This document shows positions 48,661-60,877 of a DNA stretch of 64,000 nt, piece by piece (the stretch's first letter is position 1; each line of letters begins with the position of its first letter). A program made the translations under genes and the position numbers. The notes under the pieces were generated by a model, which did not search any database, was not told where the DNA came from, and saw only the letters and a program-made list of their open reading frames with translations. This stretch comes from Anoplopoma fimbria (lineage: Eukaryota; Chordata; Actinopteri; Perciformes; Anoplopomatidae). The stretch covers positions 23,642,218-23,706,217 of the forward strand of contig NC_072456.1 in assembly GCF_027596085.1 (NCBI RefSeq), in the 5' to 3' direction.

Positions 48661-48706
48661 ATATCGCACACTAACTAAGTACTCATACTCAGTTAGTGTG
48701 CGATAT
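48661..48706. repeat. Perfect 16-bp inverted repeat
   Basis: ATATCGCACACTAACT (48661-48676) and AGTTAGTGTGCGATAT (48691-48706) are exact inverted copies around a 14-nt loop, 118 bp downstream of the exon 2 donor. In RNA this would form a stable hairpin. The neighbouring 'TATGAGTATGA' and 'GTATG' motifs, also at 49600-49680, suggest it is part of a transposon end. Confidence 0.9.
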
Positions 48707-49075
48707 GAGTATGACGTTAAACTCTGTATGTAATGAGTTCACACTGCCTAGTATGTGGCTTTTGAGAAATGAGAAAAAAATTATTTGTGAGCGTGAGACG
48801 TGACCTTACTGCACATGCTCAACTGCCCCACAATGCGTTGCGTCTCGGTGCCTTGAGACCGTTAGTGAGATTTTCAGCCAGGATAAAAGCTCTTAATATG
48901 TCACTTTTTAGAATGTTTTAAGGACAGAAAGTAACCGCTTGGATTTGAAATATGTAGTCAAAAATCGCCTGTTTGGACATTTTCTGCAACCTTTTTTGAT
49001 TTCAACCTTTTTTCGCAAAGGTGCCTTGAAACTGGAGTAGCCCATGCGACGCCTTGAGCATACTTCAGTGTGAAC

Positions 49076-49512
49076 ATTCTGATGGGCAAAATCCATAAAC
49101 TGTATATAAAAAGAGGAATTAGTCGTCATGATGTCACCCATTGTTAAAGAAATGCCGTTTGGAAGCCTCGAATTCGGCATTTTGGCCGTCGCCATCTTGT
49201 TTTTTTGCAACCAGTTATTAGAATGACAATATTTGGACTGCGGAGGAGTTACGTCAAGGTAAAGACAAAGTATACGGCTCTGGTATTGGTAACGACCTGT
49301 CAATCACAAGATAGCCCCGCCCTAAAGCATACCCTGCTTTATGGTCTATTTTCACTCTAAATTGGACCATAATTTAGTAAATAACAATCATGCTGTATTA
49401 TAGATGATTGACACTACAGATTGAAAACATAAACTCATGTTTACAATGTTTACTGAGGGAATAAAACAAGTCAGAAGTAGACTTAATTTTGCAACCAGAT
49501 GAGTCGACCCAT
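49076..49512 (+). mobile_element. Dispersed element M1, longest copy
   Basis: The ordered landmarks are CCATAAACTGTATATAAAAA, GTCATGATGTCACCCATTG, GAATTCGGCATTTTGGCCGT, CGCCATCTTG, ACCTGTCAATCACAAGATAG, CCCGCCCTAAAGCATACC, TTTATGGTCTATTTTCACTC, AACATAAACTCATGTTTACA and TTGCAACCAGATGAGTCG. This is the fullest of three copies in the window and is widespread in teleosts. It has no coding capacity, so it is presumably mobilised in trans. Confidence 0.7.
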
Positions 49513-49589
49513 GATGGTGATTGTGAGAAAGATAAAGGCACTTCCGCATTCCCTCTACAGAACAGTATATTGAGGCCTGGTAAAATTAT

Positions 49590-49695
49590 ACTTAATCTTT
49601 CATTTAGTAGGCAGTATGCAGTACATACTGAAGAGCATGTAGTATTCAGTACCTTAGTATGCAGTACATTATTACGCTATTTCGAACACAGCCTC
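49590..49695. mobile_element. End of a second element flanking M1
   Basis: GTAGGCAGTATGCAGTACAT, AGTATTCAGTACCTTAGTAT and GCTATTTCGAACACAGCC form a GTATGCAGTA-rich end typical of another teleost repeat. The region 48700-49075 has related GTATG/TAGTATG motifs (for example CTAGTATGTGGC near 48749). M1 may therefore have inserted into an older element, splitting it. Confidence 0.4.
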
Positions 49696-50624
49696 TCTCA
49701 TTCGTTTTACCGGTTGAAATGGAGTCTATAAATACCTCCTGGTCTTATTACCTCTGATATATCATGTTCCGTGTGCAGTCAATCTGCCACATGATTCATA
49801 GTTATCATTAATACCAGTGAAAATAAAAAATACATGATATATTTGATGGACTACGTGTGCAACCATCCTGCAAATCCGAATGTTTATCACCTTCATAATA
49901 CGCTCTATGGGTCGACACTGTGAGTTTGGATCCACCTCCTGTCAGGTACCAACTACAATGTACAGGATGTGATGAATGAGGTCCCCAGTGCAATTAAACT
50001 AGGATGAATACATCTGCTTTAAAACCTGGTGGTAGAGCATGGAGGGAGGCAGGGGGGACTGGATGAGAGGCAGAGTGATGAGTGGTACAAATAATCCAGC
50101 ATGTCCTTCCAATCAAACAAAACCCACATCACCTCCAAGGCCAAATAGCACACATAACTTTTCTTTTAAACTCTCAAACAAGAAACATAAGAATGACACC
50201 ATTATATAGTATTGTGTAAAAACTTAGCTCAAATAGGTCAAACTATTGTATTTTCTCTACGCTCCTTGGAGGTCAAAACTCCAGCAATACTAAAAAAGAG
50301 CAACTTTATTGTGAGACGAACGTGTTGGAGAACACCAGATGTCTGCACCGTCTCTTGACTCTGTTTTCAGGCTTTAGAAAATCTAGCTCATGATGTGATA
50401 CTTTGGCCGCACACAGTTCATTTCAAAGAGAGGGCGTTCTTATTGACTGTTCTACAAAAGAGATGCACGTTGGTGTATCTTCGTTGAAAGCCTGATTCAA
50501 TGGTGGAATATCCTGCAGGAACAAGTTGGTGTTCCAGCATTGGCAACAGGTGCAGAAACTGTAAAGGAACCCAACAAAAAGACAGACTTATCAAGAATAG
50601 ATTCTGAAAATATCAGAGTTTGAG

Positions 50625-50850
50625 ATGAAGAGAAAATGTTGCTAATAGTTTAGCATTGTGGTCGTGGTTGCGGCTAGCAAAGTTAGCTAGCCTTACTGCT
50701 ACGATATCTACATGGCTAGCTCGGCAGCATCATTTTCTCTCCATCCAATAGTTTAGCCTTAGCTTAGCTGTGGCGCAGCCTAGCGGCTACAGTTCGCACG
50801 AGGCTAAACTATTAAACATTTTCTCTGAAAAGCATCGCCGATATTGTAGC
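50625..50850. mobile_element. MITE-like element with terminal inverted repeats
   Basis: The left end AGAGAAAATGTTGCTAATAG continuing TTTAGC is mirrored by the right end GCTAAACTATTAAACATTTT continuing CTCT, one short gap apart. Internal sequence repeats GCTAGC/TAGCTAGCC motifs and a third TTTCTCTCCATCCAATAGTT copy. It shares termini with 44110-44420. About 200 bp, noncoding. Confidence 0.65.
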
Positions 50851-52153
50851 TCATTTAATCACAGTAAGCCATCTCTAAGGGCTTAACCATCCCATAAGTT
50901 TGAAAAGAAAACAGGATAGTAGTTTTCATAGAATTGGTGACATATAACGGCACCCAGATCACAATCACTATGATGTGAATGACTAGTACTTGTACCACAT
51001 GGTGAAAGGTTATTATGGGTTTTATGATGCCAAAAATAAACTGCCCCCCATCCCCCAGTTTTAAGTAAAGGATACAGCTGCAAATAACTACGTGGAAACG
51101 AATGAGCATTCATGAGTGAGTGACAGCCAGGTTAGCAAAATGAATGTCCCGCCTACGCACGAATGAATGGTCCAAATCTGTGCTGGGTATGTTCCACAGC
51201 AGCAGGTTGTGGTTTTCGTGAGGACGACTTGTTAGATCTGCTCTGACATCTTCTTTGTCAGTCAGTCTGTCCATTCCTTTCCCATATCTCTCCGTTACTG
51301 TGTTCGTATCCTGAGCACTTGGCAGACCTCCACAGCTTAGCCACTAGCCCGCTTATGCCTCCCGTTTCATCCGCTCATAATTACCAAAACAGCGCTCCCA
51401 AGACGGGAGGATGAGATGTAAAGGAGAAAAATTTGAGATGTCAAGAAAGCTCGCATTCATCCTCTTAGCCATTTCTAAGAGAAGGAAGGAAACATAATCT
51501 TGATATTTTGTTAAATCTCCGAGATATTTTTTTCTAGTATACGTATGCAGAGCTCATTAAAAATTTGCTGCAATTCGGCTGGAAAAGCTGGAAGTTTAGG
51601 ATCTTAATCCTCTCATTATGTGTCATACAAACTCTGGAGAGTGACTTGATGTTTTGCATCTGGATGGATGATCATTTTACTGAGTTTCTTTAAACCCTCA
51701 ATTCAACCGAGGGAAATATGTAACGGGGGTTTAAGAAAAGAGAGAAATGGAGGCTTCAGTGTCATACAGCGAAAACTCTCTGTACGTCTGCTGTGGTCGC
51801 CGATCATCCTCCCTATCTGGCTGTTTTATCCGTCTACTCTGTAGAGCTTTATTTTGTATATGCATGTGTTTGTGTGTACACACAAGCACCCTTTAGTGCT
51901 CTCAGTGACCCCCTGACCTCCAAATCCTCGCTGTAATGTAATGTGTCAGCCTTCTGTGGAGGTAACACATAAAGAAAAAAAAAAAAACCCCAACGCACAC
52001 TGCAACCGGGGCCGTTCTGTGACTCAGGGCTCAGATCCGCCAGCCGAGAGATGATGAAAATGGAGCCAACCCCTCTGTCTTCCTCCGTGTGTGCGTATAT
52101 GTTTGCGTGGAAACCCTCAGGTTACATCTGCCAGGTAGTTTATGCAGCCAACT

Positions 52154-52159
52154 CACTCA

Positions 52160-52223
<64 letters not shown>
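52154..52223 (+). repeat. (CA)n microsatellite
   Basis: About 32 CA units after short ACTC repeats. A TG tract follows 335 bp downstream. Confidence 0.97.
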
Positions 52224-52226
<3 letters not shown>

Positions 52227-52554
52227 CATCTCTGCGGAGCCTGATAACACACTCACCTACTCCTCTCAGAGTGTATATGTCATGCAAATACACCCTGCCA
52301 GCCTCTGCTTTGGAGGAGTTTAGTGTTTGAGGGCATTACCGTCTCCTGTTCTTGCTGTCTTTTCTCTCCATTCCTGCATTTCGTGTTTGTGTTTTTTGCG
52401 GCTGAGTGACTCTGGAAATAGTCAATGGGAGGTGGAGGACTGCAGGGAGGGTTGGCACTAAAACTCACCTCGTGACACTTTGCTTGACAGCCCAGAGATT
52501 GGAAAGAGAGGTGGGTCGGGGGGGAGGAGGACAGATTAGGTGGGAGCTTTTTGC

Positions 52555-52558
<4 letters not shown>

Positions 52559-52630
<72 letters not shown>
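52559..52630 (+). repeat. (TG)n microsatellite
   Basis: About 36 TG units, complementary in orientation to the CA tract at 52154-52223. Confidence 0.97.
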
Positions 52631-52633
<3 letters not shown>

Positions 52634-53129
52634 GTGTGTGTGTTGATGGTAGCGTGAGCACACATGCATGTACTTTTTGCACAAGCACTCCCGTATGTGT
52701 GTGTTTTGTGAATTTGAAAATGTTGGCCGCGTGCCACGAGAGATAAACGCATCATTATGCTTCAGAGGGTGCAGAAATTAGCCACGGAAACAGGCTGCGG
52801 GGGGTTCCTGTGAAGCCTGACATGGCCTGGTAGGAGTCAGCTCAGACGGGGAGGAAAGCTGCAGGGAGATGGTTAATATTTGTCTCGGAGAGAGAGGATG
52901 AGGAGAGTAGAGGAGGAAGTCTGGGTCACAAAGGGATGATTAGAGTATATGGCCTTATGATTACGTTATGGACTTATCGTACGCTATAGTGACATGAACT
53001 TTTTTGACTTAATTTATAATACCTAGACCTGACCTACATTATAAATCGTAGGTTATATCAACATGATCTAGATCATTTTTGTTATAATTATATCCACATT
53101 CACAATCCTTCATAGTGTCACATTAACGT

Positions 53130-54030
53130 TAGCTTAAAGGTCAACTCCATCTTTTTTTTCTTTTTCTAGGTGTTTCAAATAGAAACTCCTGCTCAGCAGT
53201 TAGCAAAAAGCAGTGAAGTAGGTTACCAAAGTAAGCTAATCAATAATGTTAGGTATAATGTGAACGCTAGCACTAGCTGAGTCAGCTGTGCTAAGTTTGG
53301 AAATAACTAAAAGGGTTGGGTCTGAATTTATGGAGGTGTGGTTGTGTGGATACTCCCCTATTCTGCGAGGTAAAATGACTGTTTTTGTTCATGGAGTCTG
53401 GTGGGTTTGAAGAAGGTGATATTACAGCTTTGGTTTATCTTCAGAAAGGGCTGATGGGGTGTGGACGTGAGCCCCCTAGGAAAATCTGTGTACATGTATG
53501 CTATATATATAAAAATATTGTCATCACTTTACCTTGCCGTCAGACAGCCATTTCTGACCAGGAGCTGAAACTGTTGTATCTCTTTCTTCAAAGCCACCTG
53601 ACCCCATTGACAAAAACTTTAATTTTACACAGGAGTTGCTGGTCTGCTGCTGCATCGACCGGTTAGTTTGTCTGTTTTATTGTGTGACTTTTGAATCCGA
53701 ACTTACGTGTTGTCCACTCAGTTGTACATTGATTATCTTCTGTGCCGGTACCCAAAATGGAAGTGTGCCAACTGCCAACTTAGCTACATACTTGTATATA
53801 TATATATATGTGGCAATGTCATCTTGCAGAAACCGACGTCATGTCATATCTATGGGAAAACTCTTATTGAAGGGCTAAGGAAAATATCATTTTGACGCTA
53901 GAACATACATACTTTGAACAAAAGTTTGGATTTTAATACATAAGGAGCACCAGTGGGAAGCTACGGAATGATATACAAACCTACCAAAAATAAATAAATG
54001 AATAAATAATGGACCTGCCCTTTAATGCTT
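53130..54030. repeat. Possible long dispersed repeat
   Basis: Landmarks such as TTATGGAGGTGTGGTTGTG, TTCATGGAGTCTGGTGGGTT and ACACAGGAGTTGCTGGTCTG, ending in 'ATAATGGACCTGCCCTTTAA', are familiar from teleost repeats. Only one copy is present and its boundaries are uncertain. Noncoding. Confidence 0.35.
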
Positions 54031-54429
54031 TAGTCTGCAGGTGCATACATGTCATTAAGTGACACATTCCATCATAGTTTTCAAAAGCTACTAGCATGAT
54101 ACATTTTAGACAAGGGAACCCTGAGAGAGAGAAAAAGATGGGAAAGAGAGGGATGTATCGTGAGGAGAAACAGAGCACAATAGAGAAAGGAGGGAGCCGC
54201 AGAGAGTAGGATGGGAGGTTTTAGAGAGATTGTCAGCATGGAGACATCATTTCCAAACGCTGCGTGATGTCCGCCTGGCAGACCTGCTGTGCTTAGACCG
54301 GCAACGCAGATCTGCACTGACAAATATAGACAAACACACACACAGGAAACTTCAGTGAGGAGTGTGTTGGCACAGCTGTTGTGTACATCTTTTTTTGTCT
54401 TTATTTGATTGTGTGTATCGTTGCATATT

Positions 54430-54433
<4 letters not shown>

Positions 54434-54459
<26 letters not shown>
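54434..54459 (+). repeat. (GT)n microsatellite
   Basis: About 13 GT units; a shorter GT tract lies at 54604-54618. Confidence 0.92.
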
Positions 54460-54460
<1 letters not shown>

Positions 54461-54650
54461 CTGCAGTGAAACCCAGACCAGTGATCAAACACAGTGGAAA
54501 AACACGGAGGAAACCAGTGCCTCCTCATTACATTATACATGATACAGTACATAACCTCAGATCTGGTCTTTGAAGAGACCACCCCCAAAGCACAGAGTTA
54601 AATGTGTGTGTGTGTGTGGATGTTTTCTGCCCTGATCAGAAGCTCCTTCC

Positions 54651-54653
<3 letters not shown>

Positions 54654-54681
<28 letters not shown>
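54654..54681 (+). repeat. Poly-T tract
   Basis: Twenty-eight T residues in a row. No retroposon body recognised beside it. Confidence 0.95.
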
Positions 54682-55734
54682 CCATTTGTGGTGCCTCTGT
54701 TGCCATGGTTATCATTTCTCGGGCCTCGTCGTAGCATCCTTACCATCTTCCCGAGCGATAACGTATCAGTTTTTTAAGAGCCGCCGCCACTTTCGTCATG
54801 TTATTTTTCTCCGTGTCTTGTTTTTTTCCATTTGTATCTCCGTGCGTCATCCAAGGTCTTCTTAAAGGGACGCTTTTCTCCACATCCCGCAACAACAACA
54901 GTAAAGACAGCGAGCAGTTTTGTCAGACCAATCTGCTCGCACACAAACAAACCCACACTCGCTGCTGCTTTCCTTGAGATGTTTTATTCATATCGGAAGG
55001 CAAAAATGATTTAACTTCTTCCCACTCGTCAAAAAAAGTTTGTTCTGTTTTTTTATATTTCAACAGGAATCATCTTTGGTTTGTAAAATCCCCTTTAGGT
55101 GGTAGAATCAGATCGCCTTACTTGTATCTCTAAGTTGTCAAGTACAGTAGTGTGAATATAAATCTTGTTTTTACGGTTAGAGCCAGAATCACTCTTGGTT
55201 ACATATCGTTTCTTAGAAAGAATCTGATAGTTAACTATAAATGAATGGAAAAGTTCCTGGAAAACAGTGGTGGTAACTGAGAACATTACTAAGTACATTA
55301 CTTCTGTTTTATTCTACTTAAAAAGGAAACATAAAGTGTAAACTGTGGGGTACTATGGCTCCTTCTACACTTCCTACCTCCCTACTTCCAGCGGCCTTAC
55401 TAGGACCGTGCCCATCTTTAAAACTCAGCCTTCATTTTGTTCTCATTAGTTTCTTTACCGTATTATAAACAGCTGTGGCGCTATCCCAGTGACAAAATCT
55501 GTCCATAGACAGATAATGACAGACATTTAAATACCTGGTTAAATACTCGCAACAACTTCTGTGGTAGTTCCGATACAGTAGTTATCTCCAGGACCAAATT
55601 TTGCCTCGATGACTCACAAGGTGAAAACAACACCAGCATCTATCGTAGCTGGCAATAATATAATATAACTCTGAAGAATGATGATGATTCTGCAGAATTA
55701 GCACTTTTTCTTTTAATACTTTAAATGCTCTTTA

Positions 55735-56110
55735 TTCAGTATTCACTGCGTTAATATAGCAGCAAACATCTATTTTCTTTTTAAAGATATAGTGGAGCAA
55801 TGGCTGCCCAAGCAGAGAATGAAGTCACTCTCTTCCTCTGTGAGTTGTAAGTCAAGTTTATCCGTGCTACGTTAATGCATGTGAGTCCCAGTGTGTGTGC
55901 TCGACTGGTTAGCTCACAGACTGCCCTCATACTGGGGTTAGTGCCAATCCTCCAGTTCCCTCCCACGGAAACACAATTCTATCAGCACTGTTGCCTTTGT
56001 TTGCACTGTTTGCACTGTTTGAGCTGTTAGCAACATTAGCTGCTTTCAGAGAGAGCCGTGTAGAGGCGCTCCTTCAATCATGAATTTTCTCTGAATTCTG
56101 TATAGAGCTT
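55735..56110. repeat. Dispersed repeat family R3, copy B
   Basis: Matches 29990-30470 in order: GTTAATATAGCAGCAAACAT, CTATTTTCTTTTTAAAGATA, GCAGAGAATGAAGTCAC, ATCCTCCAGTTCCC, ATCAGCACTGTTGCCTTTG and AACATTAGCTGCTTTC. It also has a local CACTGTTTG duplication. Confidence 0.6.
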
Positions 56111-57864
56111 TTGTGAAGGCAAAACTTTTTATCCAACAGAGTATTTGTTTACTGTGGTATTACTACTTTTACTAAAGTAAAGGAGGAGTACTAAGCACTA
56201 TGTCATATGATGGTATTAGTAACCAAACTTTGCCCCTCGTTTCTCTATATTCACTTGCATAGTTCTTTCCAGGAAACCTTCTAGGAAGTCTTAAAACAAT
56301 TATTGACCTGTAAAAGCATTACCATCGAGTCCCCATTCTCCTGTGCTGCCCTTATGCATTAACCCACATCCGTCATTGTCCAGATTTAAAACCAATAGAA
56401 CAACAAAAGCACTTGGTCCTGAGCCTGCTGCAGTCCAGTTGTTTGTGTTGTATCAGCTGTCATTTCATAACACAGTGATCAACTAATCACGGCAAGCCTC
56501 CGTCAGACAGCTCATCCGTCATGATTTATGACCAGCACACACACACACACACACGCACACAAACATACACACATAATCAGCTGACACGCAGGCAGCAGGA
56601 GTGGAGCGGTGGTGACGACAGCAGAGGATGCACTCCATCAGTCCCGGTAGCTCTTGACTGGCAGGCTGAGGGGTCTGATGTGGTCAAGTCGGAGAAAAAA
56701 AAAAAAGTGGACCTTTTATCATCGGAAAACCCATTGCAGGCTCCTCGGAAAGAAAGAATGAGGAAGAGAGGGAGGGAACGAGAAATGATGTTTGCAATTG
56801 TGTTCTATTACAGTGAAAAGGCCATTACCGCCCAGCCTGTGTCTGTGTGCAGCTCTGTGGCAGCCACATAAAGGCTCTCCAACGGTGTTTTAATGATTCC
56901 AGAGCACCTCTAAAGCGAAGACGGATAGGGTCAACGGTGATGAGCACATAGAGGCCACTGTGGACCTGCAGAAAAAAGAAAAGCTGAGCTGCATTATGTG
57001 TGCAAAGACGTTGGAAATGGAGCTTCCAGGAGGAGGGCTTGTCCTCTGACACGCTGCCCTTCTCAACACTCATACAGACCAACACAAAGACGCAGGATGA
57101 GGTCAATAAAAGGTCGCCCGTTAACATTTAACGAAGCCCCGTCGCACCGTCTCGGACTAGCCAATGATTTTCACTGAGCACACATTCTCCTTTTTCAGCA
57201 CTTTTATTGCTTCACTATTGGCATCCAGATTCATTATTTCTCCTCCTTTTTATCCGAAAAAGGGTGACAAAGAGCAATATGAAACGCAGATAGATATCGA
57301 ACAATAGAAAGCTTCCTGTGGGTTAAGCTTGTGATAACATTTCCATCTAAATGCAGATTTGATATGGCAGTGGCATTGGGGCCCCTCGCTAGTTTACATT
57401 CATTACCACAATGGAAGAGAACAATGTTTTTTTTTCTTCTTCTTCTTTTTATTATTTTCGCATGCTCTCCTTCACGCTGTTATTCAGGCTTTTTTTTTTC
57501 CGAGAGGGGATCTGCAATTGATTTGATTTTATTTAGTTGTGCAAATTGCAGCAGCGGCAGGGAAACAAAGATAAACATTTGTCCAAATAAAGTGGACGGA
57601 AAGAGTGAAAAGTGTCGGAGGGAGGGGAAGGGAGTGTGAAGCTTGGTTGGCTTCATTTGTGGCACTGTCTCGCCATTGGCAACATAAGTAGCTTAATGTT
57701 ACCCACATGGTGCTTATCCAGGTGGAACCTGGCAAGAAACTGGCAAGCAGATTAAACAATATTGATGCCTCTTAGCCGAAGAATAAATTTGCTTGTTTTT
57801 GTTTCTAGCGAGCTCTCGGCAAGGTGGCTCAGAAATTGTTGGTTGATTGTCTTCTGGGACCGCA

Positions 57865-57870
<6 letters not shown>

Positions 57871-57948
<78 letters not shown>
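57871..57948 (+). repeat. (TG)n microsatellite
   Basis: About 39 TG units. Confidence 0.97.
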
Positions 57949-57951
<3 letters not shown>

Positions 57952-58086
57952 TTGAAGGGGGTGGGGGCATGCATGTGCGAGTGTGTGGTAAACAAAGATG
58001 AGTACCACATCCTCGAGGGGGATAAAGCAAAGAGAGTGACAGCAGGGAGTGGAAACTGAAAGCCTCCTATAAAGGATGTGTTCTCC

Positions 58087-58088
<2 letters not shown>

Positions 58089-58181
<93 letters not shown>
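58089..58181 (+). repeat. (GT)n-(GA)n compound microsatellite
   Basis: About 42 GT units followed by four GA units, 140 bp after the previous TG tract and in the same orientation. Confidence 0.97.
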
Positions 58182-58182
<1 letters not shown>

Positions 58183-59082
58183 AATAATGAATGTGACAGT
58201 CCACCTCCCGCTGAATCACAAAAGTGCATCTCTACTTTCCCCATCACACCCTCTTGACTTCTTTTCCACATCACATCACTCCAATTTGCCCGATACACAT
58301 ACCTCCAGCTTTTCCTTTTTTCATTCCTCATGTATTTTCCCCTCGCCGCCGCTCCCGATCCTACACTGTGTAATGCCGGAGTCAATTGTGCTTGTTCATC
58401 TTTTTCCGTAGCTTTTTCTCTCTGTCAGTGTGAGAGAAAAGAACATTGCTGTTGCTATCAAGTAAAACAAATTCAAACAGGGAATCCATTTTCTCCTCCG
58501 CACCCACTCCTATTATGGAGTTTGTGGAGCACAAACTGTAAAAAAAACCACTTTTTGGCAACGTTGTTGCGTAAATCACAAAGTTGGCATTTTAACCTTC
58601 AGTCACTGAAGTATTTTGAGTGCTTTTGTTAATAAAATGTTAGTTTTTTTTTCCTGCAACACTATTAGAAAAACTTGATTCTGCTCTTTGAAAAATAATC
58701 ATTCTTTGAAAAGTAAAGTTCAACATTCATCATCGGAGTGAAACAAGGAGACCTTGATTCTTTCTGGAACCAACAAATCCTCCAGAAAGCAGCACGTGTT
58801 TTGGGTTCTTCGGGTCATGGTCTTAGTAAGAGTGAAATCTCTCTGCTGCTGCCAGAGCATTGTTTTTTTTTTTACCTGCTTGTAAAACTAACTGCTATTC
58901 AAAATCATTCATTCCCTCTGCAATCTGACTTTTAAATGCATCAATAAATTTCTTTTAGAATCTTTATTTATAAACTTTATTTCACAGTTTAGTATTTGTT
59001 CTCCGTCTACAAACTGCACTTGACTAATTGCCCATTCGGTGGGATTAATAAAGTTGTTTGAATTAGAATTTTAGGAATTAAG

Positions 59083-59135
59083 ATAAAATAAAATAATCCT
59101 TTATTAGTCCCGCAGCGGGGAAATTTACAATTACA
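59083..59135 (+). repeat. Short copy of the 'TTTATTAGTCC' family
   Basis: AAATAATCCTTTATTAGTCC then CGCAGCGGGGAAATTTACA matches the element at 26115-26300 and stops after about 50 bp, directly before an R4 segment. Confidence 0.6.
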
Positions 59136-59142
59136 CTTATTT

Positions 59143-59850
59143 GTTTTCTTGCAGAGAGTTTGATGACAGAATTGATATAACTCTCATGTTTGTAGGATAA
59201 ATATTTGCTTTAGGGATGATGTATTTTTTAGGTAAACCCAAAAGTTAGCATTGCTCTGGTTTCCAAAACCAATGAGATTTTTCCATTGGATTATTGCAGA
59301 TAATAGTGTCTTTGGCACAGAAACTTTTATGGTACTTACACGTTTGGTCAGCAAGATTATCTTCTCAAATGAACACCACTTTAATTATTTTTAAAGCTTA
59401 AATACAATCGGCAGAAGTAAAAAAGCTAATATTGGACTATAAACAAACTACAACTGCCTTTTTTAGGACTAGTCATAGGACCAAAATTGAATGACGTATA
59501 TTATATCATAGAGCAAAACATCAAAGTCTATTAAGTTGAGTTTACCACAGACCTTATTTTAGGCATCTAACATAAAACTCGTAAAAAAAACAAGTTGACT
59601 TCGATGGAAACCAGAAGTGCAAAAAGTGCATTTCTTGGTTTTAGTACTCATTCCTGCAGAACTCTATATGAAGCTACAGCCAGCAGCAAGTTATCTTATC
59701 TCAGCATAAGGACAGTAAATAGGGGGAAATAGCCTTGCTCTGTCAAATTGTAACAAGATATAGATATAAAATGGCAAATAGTAAACTTTAGAGGTGCTAG
59801 TAGGTGGATTTTGTCACCTTCAGGTAAAGCAAGGGAGTAGGTTTGCATAT
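59143..59850 (-). repeat. Dispersed repeat family R4, split copy
   Basis: The first part (59143-59212) reads TTGTTTTCTTGCAGAGAGTT, TGATATAACTCTCATGTTTG and GTAGGATAAATAT. The rest (about 59660-59850) continues with TATATGAAGCTACAGCCAGC, AGCAAGTTATCTTATCTCAG and AATAGGGGGAAATAGCC. The intervening 450 bp is foreign to the family, which implies a later insertion. A small opposite-orientation piece (GATATCAATCTTCTCATTTA) lies at 60245-60266. Confidence 0.5.
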
Positions 59851-60359
59851 GGAGGACAAAATCATGTCCCTACCAATATTGGAGCAAACTCATACATACA
59901 TAGAATATGTTTGGAAAGTGGCGAAAGTTTTGAATGTGGGCCGAAATCGTGCAAAAACACATGTGAGCTATTAAGGTCAAGGGGTTAATACATTTATCTA
60001 AATGAATTAATGTATCGTTGATGTGAATCGACGACACTTGCACATTTCTAGAGAAACACTTCCCCAAACAAAAGAGGAGGGAAGGGTAGATTTTGTTCTG
60101 GCACCTGAACTTTGTGTTTTCTTTTACATGAATAAAATTATTTCTACCATAAATAGATGCATAAACATTCAATGTTGAAACCAAACCTATGCCCTCCATT
60201 CTTTCTGATATTCTCATATATATATAATGGACAGATATGAAAGTGATATCAATCTTCTCATTTAACTTTCCACCTGAAGCTGAATACGGTTGTTTCACAA
60301 ATTGTTCCTTCAAGATGATTGTTTTTGCGACCCACTCTGTTTTACTTGTTTATTCTTCA

Positions 60360-60375
60360 CCCCCCCCCCCCCCCC
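60360..60375 (+). repeat. Poly-C tract
   Basis: Sixteen C residues in a row; a potential slippage site. Confidence 0.95.
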
Positions 60376-60817
60376 TCTCGTCTCATCATATCCCCCCGGC
60401 CTCTGAAAGCCCCATGCATTTAGTTTCGGTCGCCTCTCTCCACGGCCTGAACTCCTCTGGAGTGCGAAACGAGAGGCCATTTCAGAGCACAATGATGCTG
60501 CCATGCAGAGCAACACAGATCAGTTGGTGAGGGAGTTAGACGAGTGGCGCTTGTCTAAGACGATGTCACTGGCAGAAGAGGGGAGAAGTGGGTATTTTCA
60601 TGTGTGTTCATGCGTCTCCAGGGAGGAGAAAATGTGATGGGAGGGCTGATGTTAAGCTATCAGGGTAGAGGCACTCAGCCTCTTAGCTTGAGCAACTGCA
60701 ACAGCATAATGACTGCAGGAATGAGCAATGACAGCAATCCACGCGGCTGCTATTTGTGTGTGCTCAAAGTCACATTAACCATCCAGTAAGGAATGAAAAA
60801 TGGTGACTTCAAAGGCG

Positions 60818-60821
<4 letters not shown>

Positions 60822-60874
<53 letters not shown>
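60822..60874 (+). repeat. (TG)n microsatellite
   Basis: About 26 TG units; a short CA tract in the opposite sense follows at 60974-60991. Confidence 0.96.

Positions 60875-60877
<3 letters not shown>

Noticed and set aside
48348..48674. Uninterrupted 108-codon ORF spanning exon 2
   Set aside because: Its upstream part translates the pyrimidine tract and its end runs into intron sequence. The internal ATG at 48471 with flanking splice sites and an in-frame join to exon 3 explains the region better.
59978..59988. Second CAAGGGGTTAA motif as the end of another piggyBac-like MITE
   Set aside because: No matching TTAACCCC end was found within a reasonable distance upstream.
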